Source: Colius striatus
Taxonomy: Eukaryota > Chordata > Aves > Coliiformes > Coliidae
DNA: 64,000 nucleotides
Assembly (NCBI RefSeq): GCF_028858725.1
Contig: NC_084763.1
Span: forward strand, 56,195,152-56,259,151
Direction of reading: 5' to 3'
Position 1 is the stretch's first letter. Each line of letters starts with the position of its first letter. A program made the translations under genes and the position numbers. Of the stretch, positions 16,301 to 28,000 are shown piece after piece. Under the pieces are notes generated by a model. It was not told where the DNA came from. It saw only the letters and a program-made list of their open reading frames with translations, and did not search any database.

Positions 16301-19300
16301 TCACTTCCCTCCAGACAAGTCAGATGTGAATTATGAGGCTAGGGGCTCTCTGGGCACCATGGCTTGATGGGAACTGTTAAACTGGGCCAAAAACATGTGA
16401 TGCAGTTTGGTAGCAGAGGAAGGAGTGACATCTTGCAGCCAGTTTGGTGGGACTGTGTCATGCAGCATTGCCTGAAGCACTGTTTGCTATGGGCTCAGGC
16501 CAAAGAGCTTCAGCTTGCTGGGTTGCCTCCAAAGACAGGGCCTCAGCTGGATGCCTGTGCTTATTGTCTCTTTGTAAGCTGTGGTCCACATAGATGAGTT
16601 ATTTATAGTGCAAGCTGGAGCAGCTCAGTCACCAGGATGGTTCCTGCCTGGTGATGAATTCAGCATTGTTCTCAGGTCATAAATCTTAGGGGTGACAAAT
16701 GAAGGATACCCTTTTGCATCTGACATACCAGGGCAATCATTTTGTTCCTGACACAATTTGGGATTTATCAGCATTCTTATATCTTGGTGCCTGTCTTTAT
16801 GTCTAAACTCCCCCTGACCTAACTGTCCTGGCTTCTGCAGGAGGAATGTGAAATCAGGGAGGCCAGAAACAGCCAGAACATGCAAGATGCTGCTGCACTG
16901 ACATAGTGATTCAAAGATCCACCCTAGAGCTGCCTGGCTCCAGCTGTGTGAGGTTTCAGCTGTGAAAAGGCTCAGATCTTGCTCATACAGAAACCATGAG
17001 ACGTGTAGGGACACTGATGGCAACAAATGACACCTTTGCAAGGTGATGGCACTTTCCAGCCCTGGGCCTTGTCTGCACCTCTCATGCCACAGTGAGCTGT
17101 GGGGGGACCACAGCCCCTTCCTTGTGGGGAGCTAAAAACAGCCACGTGATGCTCGAGGCATTTGCTACTGAGTCAGTGGCAAACTGTGAGCTGAGTATAG
17201 CAACCTTGCTGTTTGCAGCTCAGAATCACAGATTAATTTAGGTTGAAGGGACCTTCAAAGGTCTTTCATCCAACCCCCTGTGCTCAGGCAGGTGCAGCTT
17301 TGGAGTTACAGCAGGTTGCCAGGGCTTTGTGCAGTCAAATGTTGAATGTCTCCTGAAGTGAATGTTTTGGGACCTCTCAGGACCTCTGCTCTAGTACTCC
17401 ATCACCTCTTACCTTGCCCAGCCAGCAACTAGACTGTGGAGCATTGCTCTTTAGGCATAGGTTTGGGCTGAATGCAAAGCCCATCTACCTGCTCTGCACA
17501 AGTAAGTGGAGCTGGCCACATCCACTGCTGTCCTCTGTTGTCCCCTGTGAAGGGCTGTACCTCAAGCAGCACATCCCCTACACTCCCACTGCCTCCCCTC
17601 ACTATCCTGCTCTCTCTAGAGCTTCTTCCTGCTCACTACTTGATCCACAGGGTTCATGTGGTCTCCAAAGCCTCCAAAACCTGATCCTTTCCAGGTAAGG
17701 ACAAGCATGGTTCCTCCACACAGGATGTACAGCCCTACCCATGCAATGAGGCAAGGGAGGGATCAAGGCTGTGTGTCTCAGCTTGGGAACTACCTTTACT
17801 TAATTCTTTCTTCCTGGGCATGTTATTGTCTTGTTCCCAGAAGACATGTGAGCCATGGGAGAAGAACAAAAGGATTCCTGGGTATGGGGAGAGGAACAGA
17901 GGGTTTTGGGGGTTCTTACAGAGAGACCCTGAGCTGGGACTAGCACACTTCCAGGGACAAGCACCAGAAATGGGGCAGGTGTCGGTAGGTAGGGACATAC
18001 CCTGTGTCCTTGGGGTGTTTGTCCTTGGGGTGTAGCTGTTGCTGTTCCTTTGTTGGCACCTGACAGAATTACTCGTGGGTTTTGCTGGGGGTTCGAAACG
18101 AGGGAATGTAAAGAATGCAAAGTGGGACCCAGACCTGATGCCACTGACCTTCCTGTTAGTGTGTCCTACCAAATGCACTGTTCAAAGTGGTTCCTCTATT
18201 TTGGATCAAGAAGGCTTATTGCTATCACCTATTCCTTCAAGCCTCCTTCCTCAATTACCAGAACCTCCCCCTTGGTGGGACCTGCCTCAAAAATATAGGT
18301 GGAAGAACCTCTAGTAAAGCCACTCAGATGTTTCCCCTCCATTGACAACTTCCATTTTAACACCACATGACTGTTACTGGCATCACACAGAAGCTTAAGA
18401 CTGGTGATGCTCCAGAGGGCTCAGAGAAACAAAAGCAAGATGAAGCTGGTACCTGTAGGAAGTAGGAGCTCATGGGATCCTCTTTGCTGTCCTCGTTGTA
18501 GTACAGTCCCCCGACAATGAAGATCTGGTTCTCTTTGGTTACCAGGCTGATGTGGTTCTTTGGGATTTGAGTAGACATGGAGGCAAAATAGCACTCGTTG
18601 GCAGTGGGATCGTAGGCCACCGCCCCACTGTCGCTCACCATGAAAATAAGGTCCTGGAGGAACATCCCAAAGCGCATGGTGTCGTTTAAGATCCCCGGGA
18701 GACCGTCCTCCTCTGTCTCTTCCTCCTCGTCTACTTCTCCATTGACAACGCTGTCCTTGGCTTGCTTCTCACCGCTCCTCTTCACTTTCTTCTTCTTCAC
18801 CACGGTGAATTTGCCTTTCTGGGCATCCTTCACCATCTGCAGCTTCTTGAGCAGCTCCGGGCTGGACTTGACCACGGCGTGCTTCTCCACGTGCTCCTTG
18901 ATGTAGTCGCCGGGCATGAGGCGGAAGCGGATGCTTTCGAAGACGACAGGCAAAGCCTTCTGCCGGCTCTCGCGGTCCTTGGTCCCCACCCACTTCATCA
19001 CTACCTCGAACACCGTCTCCTCCTTCTCGACGTTGAGGGAGTCGCTGGAGATGACGGCGATGAGCTCATCGGGGGAGAGCTGGTAGAACTCCTCGTCCCG
19101 AGTCAGCAGCGCGAAGCGATCGCAGATGAAATCCCGAGCGGCCACGGCCAGCCGGGCGCAGTCCAGCATCAAGCCCAGCCTGAAGATGGCCAAGCAGTTG
19201 CTGAGGCAGAGGCGCTTCTGCAGGAAGGACACGCACACCGTGAAGATGGAAGGGATCTGGAACATGTTGGCCACCGAGAAAATGTCCTGCACGTTCTGCT

Positions 19301-19598
19301 CTGTGATCTCCAGCTCGGAGGTGTAGATGTAATGGAGGATCTTGCCCATGACGTCTGGATCGACGTCTTCCAAACTGATCTCCCTCTTCTTGCTCTCTTC
19401 CATGTCCGAGAGGAACATGGCTCGGAAGTAGGGGCTGCAGGCTGCCAGCACCAGCCGATGGCAGGGAAACTCCTTCCCTTTGACTTTCAAGACGCAGTCC
19501 AGAAACTTTTTGTGGTCCAACATGTCTTTGAGCCCATCCTGGAGGAGGGTTTGCTGGTAGAGGCGCAGTTCTTCCACTTGATCGAAAGGCAAGCCCAT
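10243..19598 (-). CDS. KLHL40: KLHL40 (Kelch-like 40; KBTBD5), complete coding region
   Basis: BTB-BACK-Kelch adaptor of striated muscle. In mammals it stabilises nebulin and leiomodin-3, and its loss causes nemaline myopathy. Six coding exons (19598-18453, 15005-14845, 13409-13302, 11989-11804, 11454-11308, 10354-10243) join in phase to 619 codons plus TAG; human is 621. BTB domain about residues 30-130 ([21 protein letters not shown]), BACK about 135-240, then a basic/acidic spacer ([10 protein letters not shown]..., EEEETEED). Kelch repeats follow, with IFIVGG, IFVVGG, VYVLGG, IYVAAG and LYLLGG strands. The C-terminus ends LRLTKM. The start ATG (19596-19598) opens the BTB frame ([16 protein letters not shown]) about 200 bp below a TATA box. 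No break or missing exon. It lies tandem with HHATL and convergent with ZBTB47. Confidence 0.96.
10985..11164 (+). repeat. CR1 3'-end fragment, sense
   Basis: Ends '...GGCCTCTTCCAACCCCCCCTGTTCTATGGTTCTATGATCC'-like tail. It lies in the last KLHL40 intron about 140 bp from the exon 5 donor, antisense to the gene. Confidence 0.85.
11308..11454 (-). CDS. KLHL40: KLHL40 exon 5: Kelch repeat
   Basis: Acceptor ctctggccgtggcag and donor gtgaca. Reads [20 protein letters not shown], then strand [18 protein letters not shown]. It ends in LNDVWR, with the Arg codon split with exon 6. Confidence 0.95.
11580..11755 (+). repeat. CR1 internal fragment, sense
   Basis: Matches the 'CTCTGCTCTGCCCTGCTGAGGCCTC...GGAACTGCTGGAGAGAGGCC' block seen in other copies, without the 3' tail. 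It lies in the KLHL40 intron just beyond exon 4. Confidence 0.65.
11804..11989 (-). CDS. KLHL40: KLHL40 exon 4: Kelch repeat
   Basis: Acceptor tctctctctag and donor gtaggt. Reads [20 protein letters not shown], then [20 protein letters not shown] and [20 protein letters not shown]. Phase 2 at both ends. Confidence 0.95.
   Translation of the reverse strand, partial: EVPEEDVCLQPFQVRVEGACSHENCSLSVRSHRAQGQNLRGSWRDRLGPDQLGGGLRHCHQ
12145..12232 (+). repeat. Degraded CR1 3' end, sense
   Basis: Short old-looking fragment 'TTAGTGATGGGCCTGGCAG...CATCTTAAAGGTCTTTTACAACC', in the KLHL40 intron 3 region. Confidence 0.6.
12425..12738 (+). repeat. CR1 3' fragment, sense
   Basis: Same subtype as 20330-20716 and 37795-38222: '...GAGAGGGGTGTGAGTCCCTG...CAAAGCCGTGGGGCTGAGGTG...TCTTTTCCAACCACAACAATC'. 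It ends in TATGATTCTAT. Confidence 0.85.
13302..13409 (-). CDS. KLHL40: KLHL40 exon 3: Kelch repeat
   Basis: Acceptor tctttctctgacccag and donor gtgagt. Reads [20 protein letters not shown]..., with strand [11 protein letters not shown]. Phase 2 in and phase 2 out. Confidence 0.95.
14845..15005 (-). CDS. KLHL40: KLHL40 exon 2: Kelch repeat
   Basis: Acceptor gtttcctttcag and donor gtaagt. Reads [18 protein letters not shown]..., with strand SIFVVGGKE, and ends YDRL with phase 2. In this exon the Kelch WLG/PLPSPR signature is clear. Confidence 0.95.
15470..15966 (+). repeat. CR1 3' half, sense, about 0.5 kb
   Basis: A second CR1 subtype ('GACCACATCTGGGATATTGTGTCCAGC...TAGGTGGTGCTGCTCTGGCAGGGGGGTTGCACTGGATGAGC'). 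The copy at 45038-45580 is the same subtype on the other strand. Confidence 0.85.
17220..17405 (-). repeat. CR1 3'-end fragment, antisense
   Basis: 'AGAATCACAGATTAATTTAGGTTGAAGGGACC...CATCCAACCCCCTGTGCTCAGGCAGGTGCAGC' is a diverged antisense CR1 tail, in KLHL40 intron 1. Confidence 0.7.
18453..19598 (-). CDS. KLHL40: KLHL40 exon 1: BTB, BACK, spacer, first Kelch strand
   Basis: 382 codons; ends ...SYFLQ before donor gtacca (18452 downward), phase 0. It holds the 3-box region after BTB ([15 protein letters not shown]), where CUL3 contacts lie in the family. The lysine-rich then glutamate-rich spacer sits around residues 270-305. Confidence 0.96.
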
Positions 19599-19804
19599 GG
19601 CGAACAGTAAGCGCTCCCGTTTCCCCCAGTCCTTTTATAGATAGGTGTGTTTAGTAATAGATCTCTACCTGAGCTCCTGGTAAAGAAACTTACTCAAAGC
19701 AGGGCTCGTGGGTCTCCCTTGCTTCCAGACTGCCAGCACACTGGGAATGTGAAACACTTGCTACGGTCGCAGCTGTCTGTGTATTTCAGTTCCCAGGGTC
19801 GAGC

Positions 19805-19812
19805 TTTATATA
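19805..19812 (-). promoter_or_regulatory. KLHL40: TATA box of KLHL40
   Basis: TATATAAA on the gene's strand, about 205 bp before the ATG. CAGCTG E-boxes of the myogenic bHLH type lie at 19770-19775, 19926-19931 and 20062-20067. A second TATAAAAG at 19632-19640 is only about 35 bp from the ATG and would leave almost no leader, so the upstream box is preferred. Muscle-restricted expression is known for the gene; the site assignment is inference. Confidence 0.5.
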
Positions 19813-22800
19813 GCCAGAGCCACAGCGTTACGGAGCGGAAGGAATCCACACCGTGGCGTGTGTAAGCCGATCACCCTTTAATATGACACATTGGGCGAGG
19901 AGGAAGGGAGGGGGGGATGGGGGAACAGCTGTACTTCCATCCTTGATGCTTCAGGAAGGATCTGGCAGCCCGTGAGTCACGGCGGGAGCTTTCGCCGCCG
20001 TCCTGTGACGGGAGACGCGTGAGACCCATCGGCTCGGCCGTCGCGGTTGGGAAGCAGCCTCCAGCTGAATCAAACATCCCAATCTGCCTTCTGGGTCATG
20101 AATGGGGAGGCTGGGACCTGCTCCTGACACTGCCAAACAGGCTGCTCTGGAGTGATGAACCCTCTGCTGTGCTAAAAACAGACGGTGAAGTCAAAGCTGG
20201 AAAGATGCAACGAGAGTGTCTTGTGTGGGCTTTGTGGCATCTCCAGTCCCAGCCAGCCCGCTCCCAGGGCTGCTCCTCTGCACTGCTTTGTCCTTTATTC
20301 TCCTCTGGAGTCACTTTTCAGGGGTCTGGAAAGACACAGAAAGTGAAGAGAGAGCTCTACTCCAGCTTCCTGGAGAAGAGCAGGCTGAGAAGAGACTGAT
20401 CCCTCTACACAGCTCCCTGAAAGGGACCTGCAGCAAGGTGGGGGTTGATCTCTCCAGTAATGAATGATAGGACAAAAGGAAATGGCCTCAAGTTGTGGGA
20501 GGTTGAGGTTGGAGCTAAGAACTGTTTCCCTGAGAGGGGTGTCAGCCCCTGTGCCAGGCTGCCCAGGGAGCTGGGGGAGTGCCCAGCCCTGCAGGGATCC
20601 CAAAGCCGTGGAGCTGAGGTGCTGAGGGTAGTGCTGGGCTGGGCAGGGTGAGGGGAGGGGTTGGACTCCATGATCTTAAAGGCCTTTTCCAACAGAAATT
20701 ACTCTATGATTCTATTCATTTACACTCATGGGATATGAGACCCACGCTCAAAGTTACTTAAAGTCTCACTAAAGGAGGAGACTCGAGGAGCCTGGCAAGA
20801 GACTCCTCTCTTTGCCTGCAGTCTGTGTGTGGGCCCAGATGTCACAGTCTCTGCACACCTTGTCACTAACAAGTCCATCTCCTCCTGCCATGGTTTGACA
20901 TGGAGTCATTTCTGGCAAGGGGCTGTAAAGATGCCTCCTGTAAGAAGTTGCTTGAAACTCTCCCAGAAGCCGCAGCTGCTGGGAACAACCCACACCAGAG
21001 AAGTTCATTAAGGGCTGTGTCCCAGGGGAGGGACCCCATATGGGAGCAGGGGAAGAATGTGAGCAGTCATCCTCCTCTGAGAAGAGAGAAGCAGCAGAGC
21101 CCATCTGTCAGAGACTGACCACATCCCCCATTCCCTGTCCCCTTGAGCTGCTGAAGTGGGAGAAGGTAGAGAAATGGGGAGCAGTGAGCTGAGCCCTTGA
21201 AGAAAGGAAGATGAGGGTGGATGGGCAGCGAGGAAGAGACTGTTGTGCTTCATTGCTGGCTGGGTAAAACCACGACAGCTCCACATCTTGGTGACAGAGA
21301 GAGGGTCTAAGTCAGGACAAGCAAAGAGAGCACAACACTGAGCTTCAACTCACAGATTAATACATCTAAACACAGGTTACCTTCTTCTTCTAAGTTGAGA
21401 GTCTCCTGCTAAGGTCAATGGAGATTCAACACCATCATGTTGAAACCTAGAGCCAACCTGGACAATCCAGGACAACTTGCCTGGCCTTGAGCTGATGCTC
21501 CAGGAAGGCTGAGGTCTCCAGTGGGTCTTGTGTCCTGCTTGCATGCCCACAGACATCCAGGAAGCCCCATGGGTCCTCAAACAGCCAACTCAGGTCCAGC
21601 CCTTCCCATGGAGCTCACAAAGAAGAAAATTAGTCTTTGGCAGATGGGGCTGAGCAGAGTAGCTGGAATTATTTACACCTATAGTAAAACTTAGCCATGA
21701 ATCTGTTTTATCTCCGTTCCTATGGCCCCTCTGGGCTGCCTGACATTCAGTGGCAGCACAGATGTAATTAATGACTTCATTAAGTCTGTGCAAAGATATC
21801 AGCCACTCTTCTGGCTGCATTTAAAGCCACACAACCCTGTATCCCAGCATGGATGTGTTTGTAAAGGTGCTTTGTGCCAGGATGGTTACCTGCCTAAGTG
21901 AAAGAGGGAGCTCTGCTGGTGTGAAGCCCTTCTGTACCGGTGAGCTTCCAGCAGCATCTGGGAGGTACCAGTAGAGCAGGGAAATGATCACGAGGCCGTT
22001 TTGGAGTTCACATCACAAGCTTTTCCGTGACAGAATCAGATGAGGGCTGAGTTCTGAGTTGAACTTCAGAAATGTTTCTCTCTGCTTCCAGACATCTGGG
22101 GCTGGACAACCTCATCCTTCCCTCTCCCCTCACTCTGCATTAGCTCTGCACTCTCCCAGGTTTAATCCTGATTGTCATGCTGCTGGCTGGGATTTCCCAC
22201 CCCCTCCATCTGCCTTTAATCTCCCTTGAGCCCTGGCTTGTTTTCCTCTTTGCTATGCTGCCATCTGAGTTTTGCTTCCCTATTCCTCGTGCCATGAGGT
22301 GCCACTGCTAAAGTGAAGCTGCAGCCCATCCCTCCCCAGAGGAGCTCCCAAGTGATCACCGAGTCTGTGGCTTCTGAGTTTTACTGAGGCAAGCAATAAC
22401 CAGATTAGACGAGATTCTCTTCCACAAGAGAGAGATGAGCAGTAGATAAATGCCTTTCTACAGAGGCTGTGTGTCTCCTGCCCAGGGCTGAGCTGGTTGA
22501 GATGGTACCACTTGGGTGCTCCTGGCCCACCAAGCCCTCTGGGCTTGTAACAGCAGCGAGAGCTGAGAGGATAACGTCAGGCAAAGGGTGTCTAAGATTA
22601 GCTCCTTCTGGCAGCTCCAGAAGATGCAGCTGCTGGGTAAATTTAGATCCTTAGTGAATGGGTTATTTTCTCTCCTGGAGTATCCAAGTCAAGAAGGCAG
22701 TGCAGAGTCACTGGCCTCTTGGACACTTGGACACTGGGAAGCGGGTGACCCTGTGCTCCCAGGCAGCCAGGGACCTGAGCTGAGTCACCCACAGAGACAG

Positions 22801-24362
22801 AGCTCTTGGTCTTGGCAGCTCAGGGTGGCTTCAGCTGTGTGGGGACACCCGTGTGGAGGAGAAGAGGTGAAGCTTACCCCAGAAGGAAGCCCATCATGCC
22901 ATAGCTGTTGTCGTGCCAAAGAGCAAACCTGAAGTAATGGAGATGCTGAGGAACATTTGACAAAGGCAGAAGAGCTGTGTTAAAAAAGTGACATGCCTGG
23001 CAACTGAAGAGGTTTTGGGGACGTGACTGGAGATGCCACCAAAGCACAACACCTGCCCTTACTTCCAGCATTTTTGGTCAGGCTCCAAGAAATAAAACCA
23101 ACACAGCTTCTAACTCCAAGACTCCATGGATGACAGCCTGATGGCTCTTGAGATTTCATAAGCATGAAGGCAGAGTCTAAATAAAGGTGAGTATGAATCA
23201 AGATGCAGCCAAGCCTCCACTCTGGTGATGCCACTAGGGTGAGTTTCCATTCAACCTGACGACATCACATGTCACTATTAGAGGTGGGAGGGGAGGACCC
23301 TACCAACAGATCCCTGTGGCTCCTGGCTCTGATGGCAAGGCATTGCCCAGGGCGTCCCTTGCGTTACAGCAGCGATGAGCCACAGACACCACAGATGCCC
23401 AACATTTATTTCCTGCATAAACAAATGACATTCATCAGAGACTTCACCAATTACTTTGGCAGAGCTGAAAGCTGGCTAGGAACTGATCCTCTTTCATCCA
23501 CAGGGAAGCCAGAACACAACAGCACCAAGCATCTCAACCCACATTGCAGAGTGGTCAGCATTCTGCCCTCACCCAACATCAACACAACTCAGACATAAGG
23601 CCACTGAAAGGTGCTCTAAAGTGCAAGGGAGCCAGAGCTGTTCTTTCAGGTATTAACTCTTCTTTTCCCCAAGGCACCATGTACATTTATTCCCTGTGCA
23701 ATGTCCCAAAGGCTTCTTCTCAAAGGAGGCTATCATGGGCTTTCCATCTTACCACCCAGACCCAAGTCACTGCCCTTCATTCAGGGTCTTTCTCCTTTGG
23801 TTGGATGTGTGTGTGTGTGCTCATTCATTACAGGCTTAGGCTGTGTGTGCCCAAAGTCAGTTGAGCAGAAGGATGGATGGATAGAGATGTGCAAGAGTTG
23901 GGTTCAGCATCTTCTGTTCTTCAGCCTTGGGCAGGAATGTGAGCTGAAACCTTTGTCCACAGTGTGCAAAAGGAACATCAGCAGGATTTAGAGTCCCAGG
24001 ACACATGTCACAGCAGGATGGTCGCGGTGACCACATCAGTCTCACACCCAGCAGCAGAGGGGCCTTTGGGTCCGAACTGGGACTTGGGAGCCAAGTAGTT
24101 GTGAGCCATGGGTTGTGTTTCTTCAGCATGCCAGCTCCCCAGGCAATCTGTAGCTGATGGCAATGCCTGTGAAGCAGGTATGGCTCTGGCACTCTCATTA
24201 GCTACACTGCTGGTGGCACTAAAGCATCTTCCCAAGACATTTAGCACTGAAGGGACCCCGTCACAGAGCTATTGCTCCATACTGCTGACACTGCTGGGGA
24301 GACAATGACCCTTCACTGTGCCATTCCTGCTCCTCCTTCCCTTTGCTATGAACACTGTACTA
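19813..24362. other. Spacer between KLHL40 promoter and HHATL 3' end
   Basis: About 4.5 kb. It holds KLHL40 upstream sequence with E-boxes and one CR1 copy (20330-20716). A short GT run lies near 23805-23820. Antisense AATAAA hexamers at 23405-23410 and 23686-23691 could serve a longer HHATL transcript. No coding exon or RNA gene is seen. Confidence 0.6.
20330..20716 (+). repeat. CR1 3' fragment, sense
   Basis: Ends 'GGACTCCATGATCTTAAAGGCCTTTTCCAAC...CTCTATGATTCTAT'. It lies 0.5 kb upstream of the KLHL40 TATA box. Confidence 0.85.
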
Positions 24363-24368
24363 TTTATT
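24363..24368 (-). terminator. HHATL: Candidate HHATL poly(A) signal
   Basis: TTTATT on the + strand (AATAAA on the transcript), about 590 nt after the stop; the first canonical hexamer noted. Alternatives lie at 23686-23691 and 23405-23410. Confidence 0.45.
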
Positions 24369-24959
24369 TGTTGTCCTCTTGTGCTGGGCCATGGTACAGT
24401 CCTCACTGCACACCCGTAGGTGCTGAACACTTGACAGTGGATGCTGAACCATTGCTTGTGGTGAAGGAGGAGTGGGATGCTTGGGCTGGAAAAGACTTGG
24501 AGAGGGTCTTGCTCAGAGCAGGCTCAGCACGAGCTTACCCTTTTCTCATAGCTGTGTGTCTGGCCCATCATAAAACCTCCAGCCATGAGACTTGGAGAAC
24601 CTCCTCTGAGAGACTCGGGCCGCAGGTCCCGTGGGAGAGGCGAGCGCTGGTGGACCAAGTGCTATGGGAAGCAGGGTGTGAAATCTTTAGGCCTGCATGA
24701 GATCAGAGGAGTCAGGAAAATGATGGGGATAGCTCTTTCTGGCATTAATGTCCTGAGAGCCTACCTCAGCAGTCTGCCATGCACAGGGAGCCTGTGAAAC
24801 ATCCACTGTGTCTTGCAGCAAGGGCTGACCTGTGCCTTCCAGGTGACTTCTACACGGGTGAGCTACAGCAGTCTGATTGTCAGGAGTGCTTGGAGTCTGG
24901 CAGCAGCAGCTGGAAGGGAGATGAGGCTTTGGGACAAGCCTACAGATCCCTCTGTCTCT

Positions 24960-25081
24960 CTACTCCACCTTTGCTTTGTCACTCTTCTCCTCCTCGATGG
25001 CCACGAGGCGCTCCCGCTCTTTGATGAGCTGCACTCCGCAGTAGGTGATGAACCAGATGGACAAAGTGCTGACAGGGAAAC
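24960..25081 (-). CDS. HHATL: HHATL exon 11: C-terminus and stop
   Basis: Acceptor atcttctag. Reads [20 protein letters not shown], then a charged cytosolic-type tail [19 protein letters not shown] and TAG (24960-24962). Confidence 0.94.
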
Positions 25082-28000
25082 CTAGAAGATGGAGGGAGAC
25101 ATGGGTCATCTTGGTGTGGCTGCTTGCCTAATGAGATCAGCTCTTCTCCAGCACTGCTGCTTCTCAGGTGGGTTTGGGAGCTCCAAACAAGCAATGACAT
25201 TTTCCCTTCTGGATCCAGACTTACAGCTTCACAGAGAGAAATGCCCAGTGTCAGACTTTAGATGAAGCTGTGCCTGAGCCCACCCAGGCATCAGGGATGT
25301 GCTGGAGTGGCTTTGAGCACTCTCTTACCCCCAAAACTGCTCCCCAAGACTTGGTGGATTGACTTTCTGCCCATTTAACCTGCCCACGTCCATTGTTGTT
25401 CAGCACTGGGACCTTCTGGAAGCTTTGTGCCCTGCTGATGCTGAGGATCAACCCCAGCCTTGTCCCGTGCCTCATGGGGACACTGTGCACCCAGGGAACA
25501 CAAGGTTTTGTCACAGGCAGCCAGGAGATCTCTTTCCCCTTAGGAAGGGTCTGATGACGTTCGTAACCACGAGGCCGGTATCCACAGCAGAGGGGAGACA
25601 CAGGCTTTGTATGTGCTAAAACAGGACCTCTGAAATGAATAATGCAACCAGCAAAAGGCAGCTAGCTCAGAGGGCAGGCACTCCTGGCACACTGAGCCCA
25701 CAGCATCACATTATCCCCTTCCTACGCCAGCCCTGTCCCAGAGAGAGCGGAAGGACGTGGGCTCCTGATGGCTATTTATACCCTGCTCAAGAAGACTTCA
25801 AAACAGGGTCACCATCCCCTCATTACAAATGTACAGGTAAGACTGTAGCATGAGGATTTGTACCTGTCACCTTGAGACTGACACAGGAGGAACTGCTAAA
25901 GCAAAAGGAGAGGAGGTAGGATGGGTAAATCCCTTTTTCCCCAGCACGGAGACCGTTTCCCAGCCAGGGACTCAGTCCACATTGAGAGGGTGAGCATGAC
26001 CTGTGTATGGCTACAAGGATGTACAAGCACACCTGGGAGGCAGCTCATACCCCAGAGAGCTCACATGAGGAGGGTTGGAGCTAAGAAAGCCCTGTCTGCA
26101 CCTTTTGTGTGAGAGTTAAGCACGTGGGGAGCAGCCACGCAACACGCCAGTTGTCAGCTCTCCTACCAGCACCAAGACAAGGGTCCCTGAGTGAGGCTGG
26201 CAGCCCCTTACCCGTCAGGAGGAGCCTCTTGGTCACCAGCAGTGCAAACTCCAGGCTGTTGAGGGCCAGGATGTTGTAAAGGACGATGGCCCAGAAGTTC
26301 ATGGCCCCAAAAGCTGCCCTGATCCGCCGAGACATGGCCGCTGGCAGTTTGGCCTGTGGAGGGGAGAGGAGCAGACAGTGAGGGAAAACGGGGCTGTGAG
26401 CAAAGGAGATGCAGTGCTCCAACCCCAGCTGGGATCCCAGAGGGGCAGGCAAAAGCCAGAGCAGCCTTTAGTGTCTCTGGGATGAAGAAACACAAGAATG
26501 AGGTAAACCTTCTGCTCTGTGCTCTGCTGCTGGACTCAAGATGCATTTGGGGCTCTGGGTTGGTGTTTCAAAGTCCCACGGGGAGAGAGAAGTTGTTACA
26601 CAGCCTTTCATGCTAATTGTAACGGCTGAGTACTGCTTTCTTCCTCTGTTGCCTTGGGAAACCCCTTCCTCAAGGCAGCTGAATGCTCTTGTACACCAGG
26701 ATGTATATTGCCCTTTGTGCAAATCATTCCCAGCTCCTGGGAGAAATTGTTTAAGAAAGAAAAGAGCTGAAAACCAGTGAGAGCAGCAGAGTGAGATTGC
26801 CACTGACACATAATCCTCAGGAGCAGCTGCTGTGAGTGGAGCAAGGAAGAGGTTTATAGCAATCTTCAAAGAGTATGATGAATCCCCAGGCCACTTAGTG
26901 CTGAGAACTGTGGTGCCCCAGGGAAGATCTCACTGCCTGGGACTGCTCTAATCTGATTAGAAGTTCAACAAGGAGAGCAAATGGAGGGATTGCTCTCTGA
27001 AGTTTTTAATCAAAAAAGGGTCTTTACTGAACCATTTTAGGGTCTCCAGACTGGGCAAAACAAAGGAGCAACATAACTGTCTCTAGGATGGAGTTTGCTA
27101 AGCTTTTCTCCCACCCTGTCCCTGAGGCACCTTGATCCCAAACAGAGACAGGGCACCGAATGTTTGGATAGTGCATCTTAGTACCTAAACATCTGCTTTT
27201 GTCACAGGTCTGATCAGAGCCACTCAGGATGGCAAGGCCTTTTGCAGAACAGAAAGTGATTTCCATATGGGAATGTATAAATTTTCCCCAGGACAGATCT
27301 CAGACGTTGTGCCCACCTGGGGTACTTTGATGCCTCACCGAGGCTGCACTCCTGGTTCTCCTGGACCTCTGTTTCTCCTCTGAAAGCTCCACATCCAACC
27401 TACATTTCCCACGAAGCATCTTATAGGCAGGTGGGAGTTTGCTCTGGGTAGGTGACACAGAGCACAAAACCACAGCATCTCTGAGGTTGGAAAAGACCTT
27501 TAAGATCAAGTCCAACCATTAAGTCATCACTGCCATGGCCACCACTAATCCATGTCCTTAAGCGAAGGAGCACCACGACTGCGCTTCCCTTGCACCCCAA
27601 GTGGCTGATCACAAGGGTGTTAAAGGGCACAGGAGAGAGGTCTCCATGCAGGAGGCCTGGCTTCATCAGGGATTTTCTCCAGTCTCAGTTGGAAATGGAT
27701 CTCACTGACATAACCAAGTTTGAGCTCCCTACAGTCGTGGAGCTTTGCCAGCACCAGAATTTGGTCCCTGACCCATTCACCTTCCCCCACCCACTTGCTC
27801 CTCACCTCCAGTTTGGCAAAGGGCTCCAGCTGGAAGAATTTCTGCACCCAGAGCTCAAAGTTGAGGCCAAAGCAGTTGAAGACAGACCAGATGTAAACGA
27901 TCTCACAGGGCCCCAGCCACAACGTGGTGACAGCAAAGGTGGCGACGGAGGCCACGAGCTCCTTCATGATGTTGTCGTGGTTCTCTCCAAGGTGATCATA

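Larger units (their letters stand above)
15006..18452 (-). other. KLHL40: KLHL40 intron 1 (3.4 kb)
   Basis: Holds two CR1 fragments (15470-15966 sense, 17220-17405 antisense). The rest is unique sequence with no exon-like open frame bounded by splice sites on either strand. Confidence 0.8.

Noticed and set aside
18762-19610. 282-codon open frame on the + strand
   Set aside because: It runs exactly antisense to KLHL40 exon 1. Composition (Leu, His, Glu, Val rich) is what the reverse of a GC-rich coding exon gives. No splice or promoter support.
19632-19640. TATAAAAG as main KLHL40 TATA box
   Set aside because: Would place the start about 5-10 nt before the ATG. The box at 19805-19812 leaves a normal leader.
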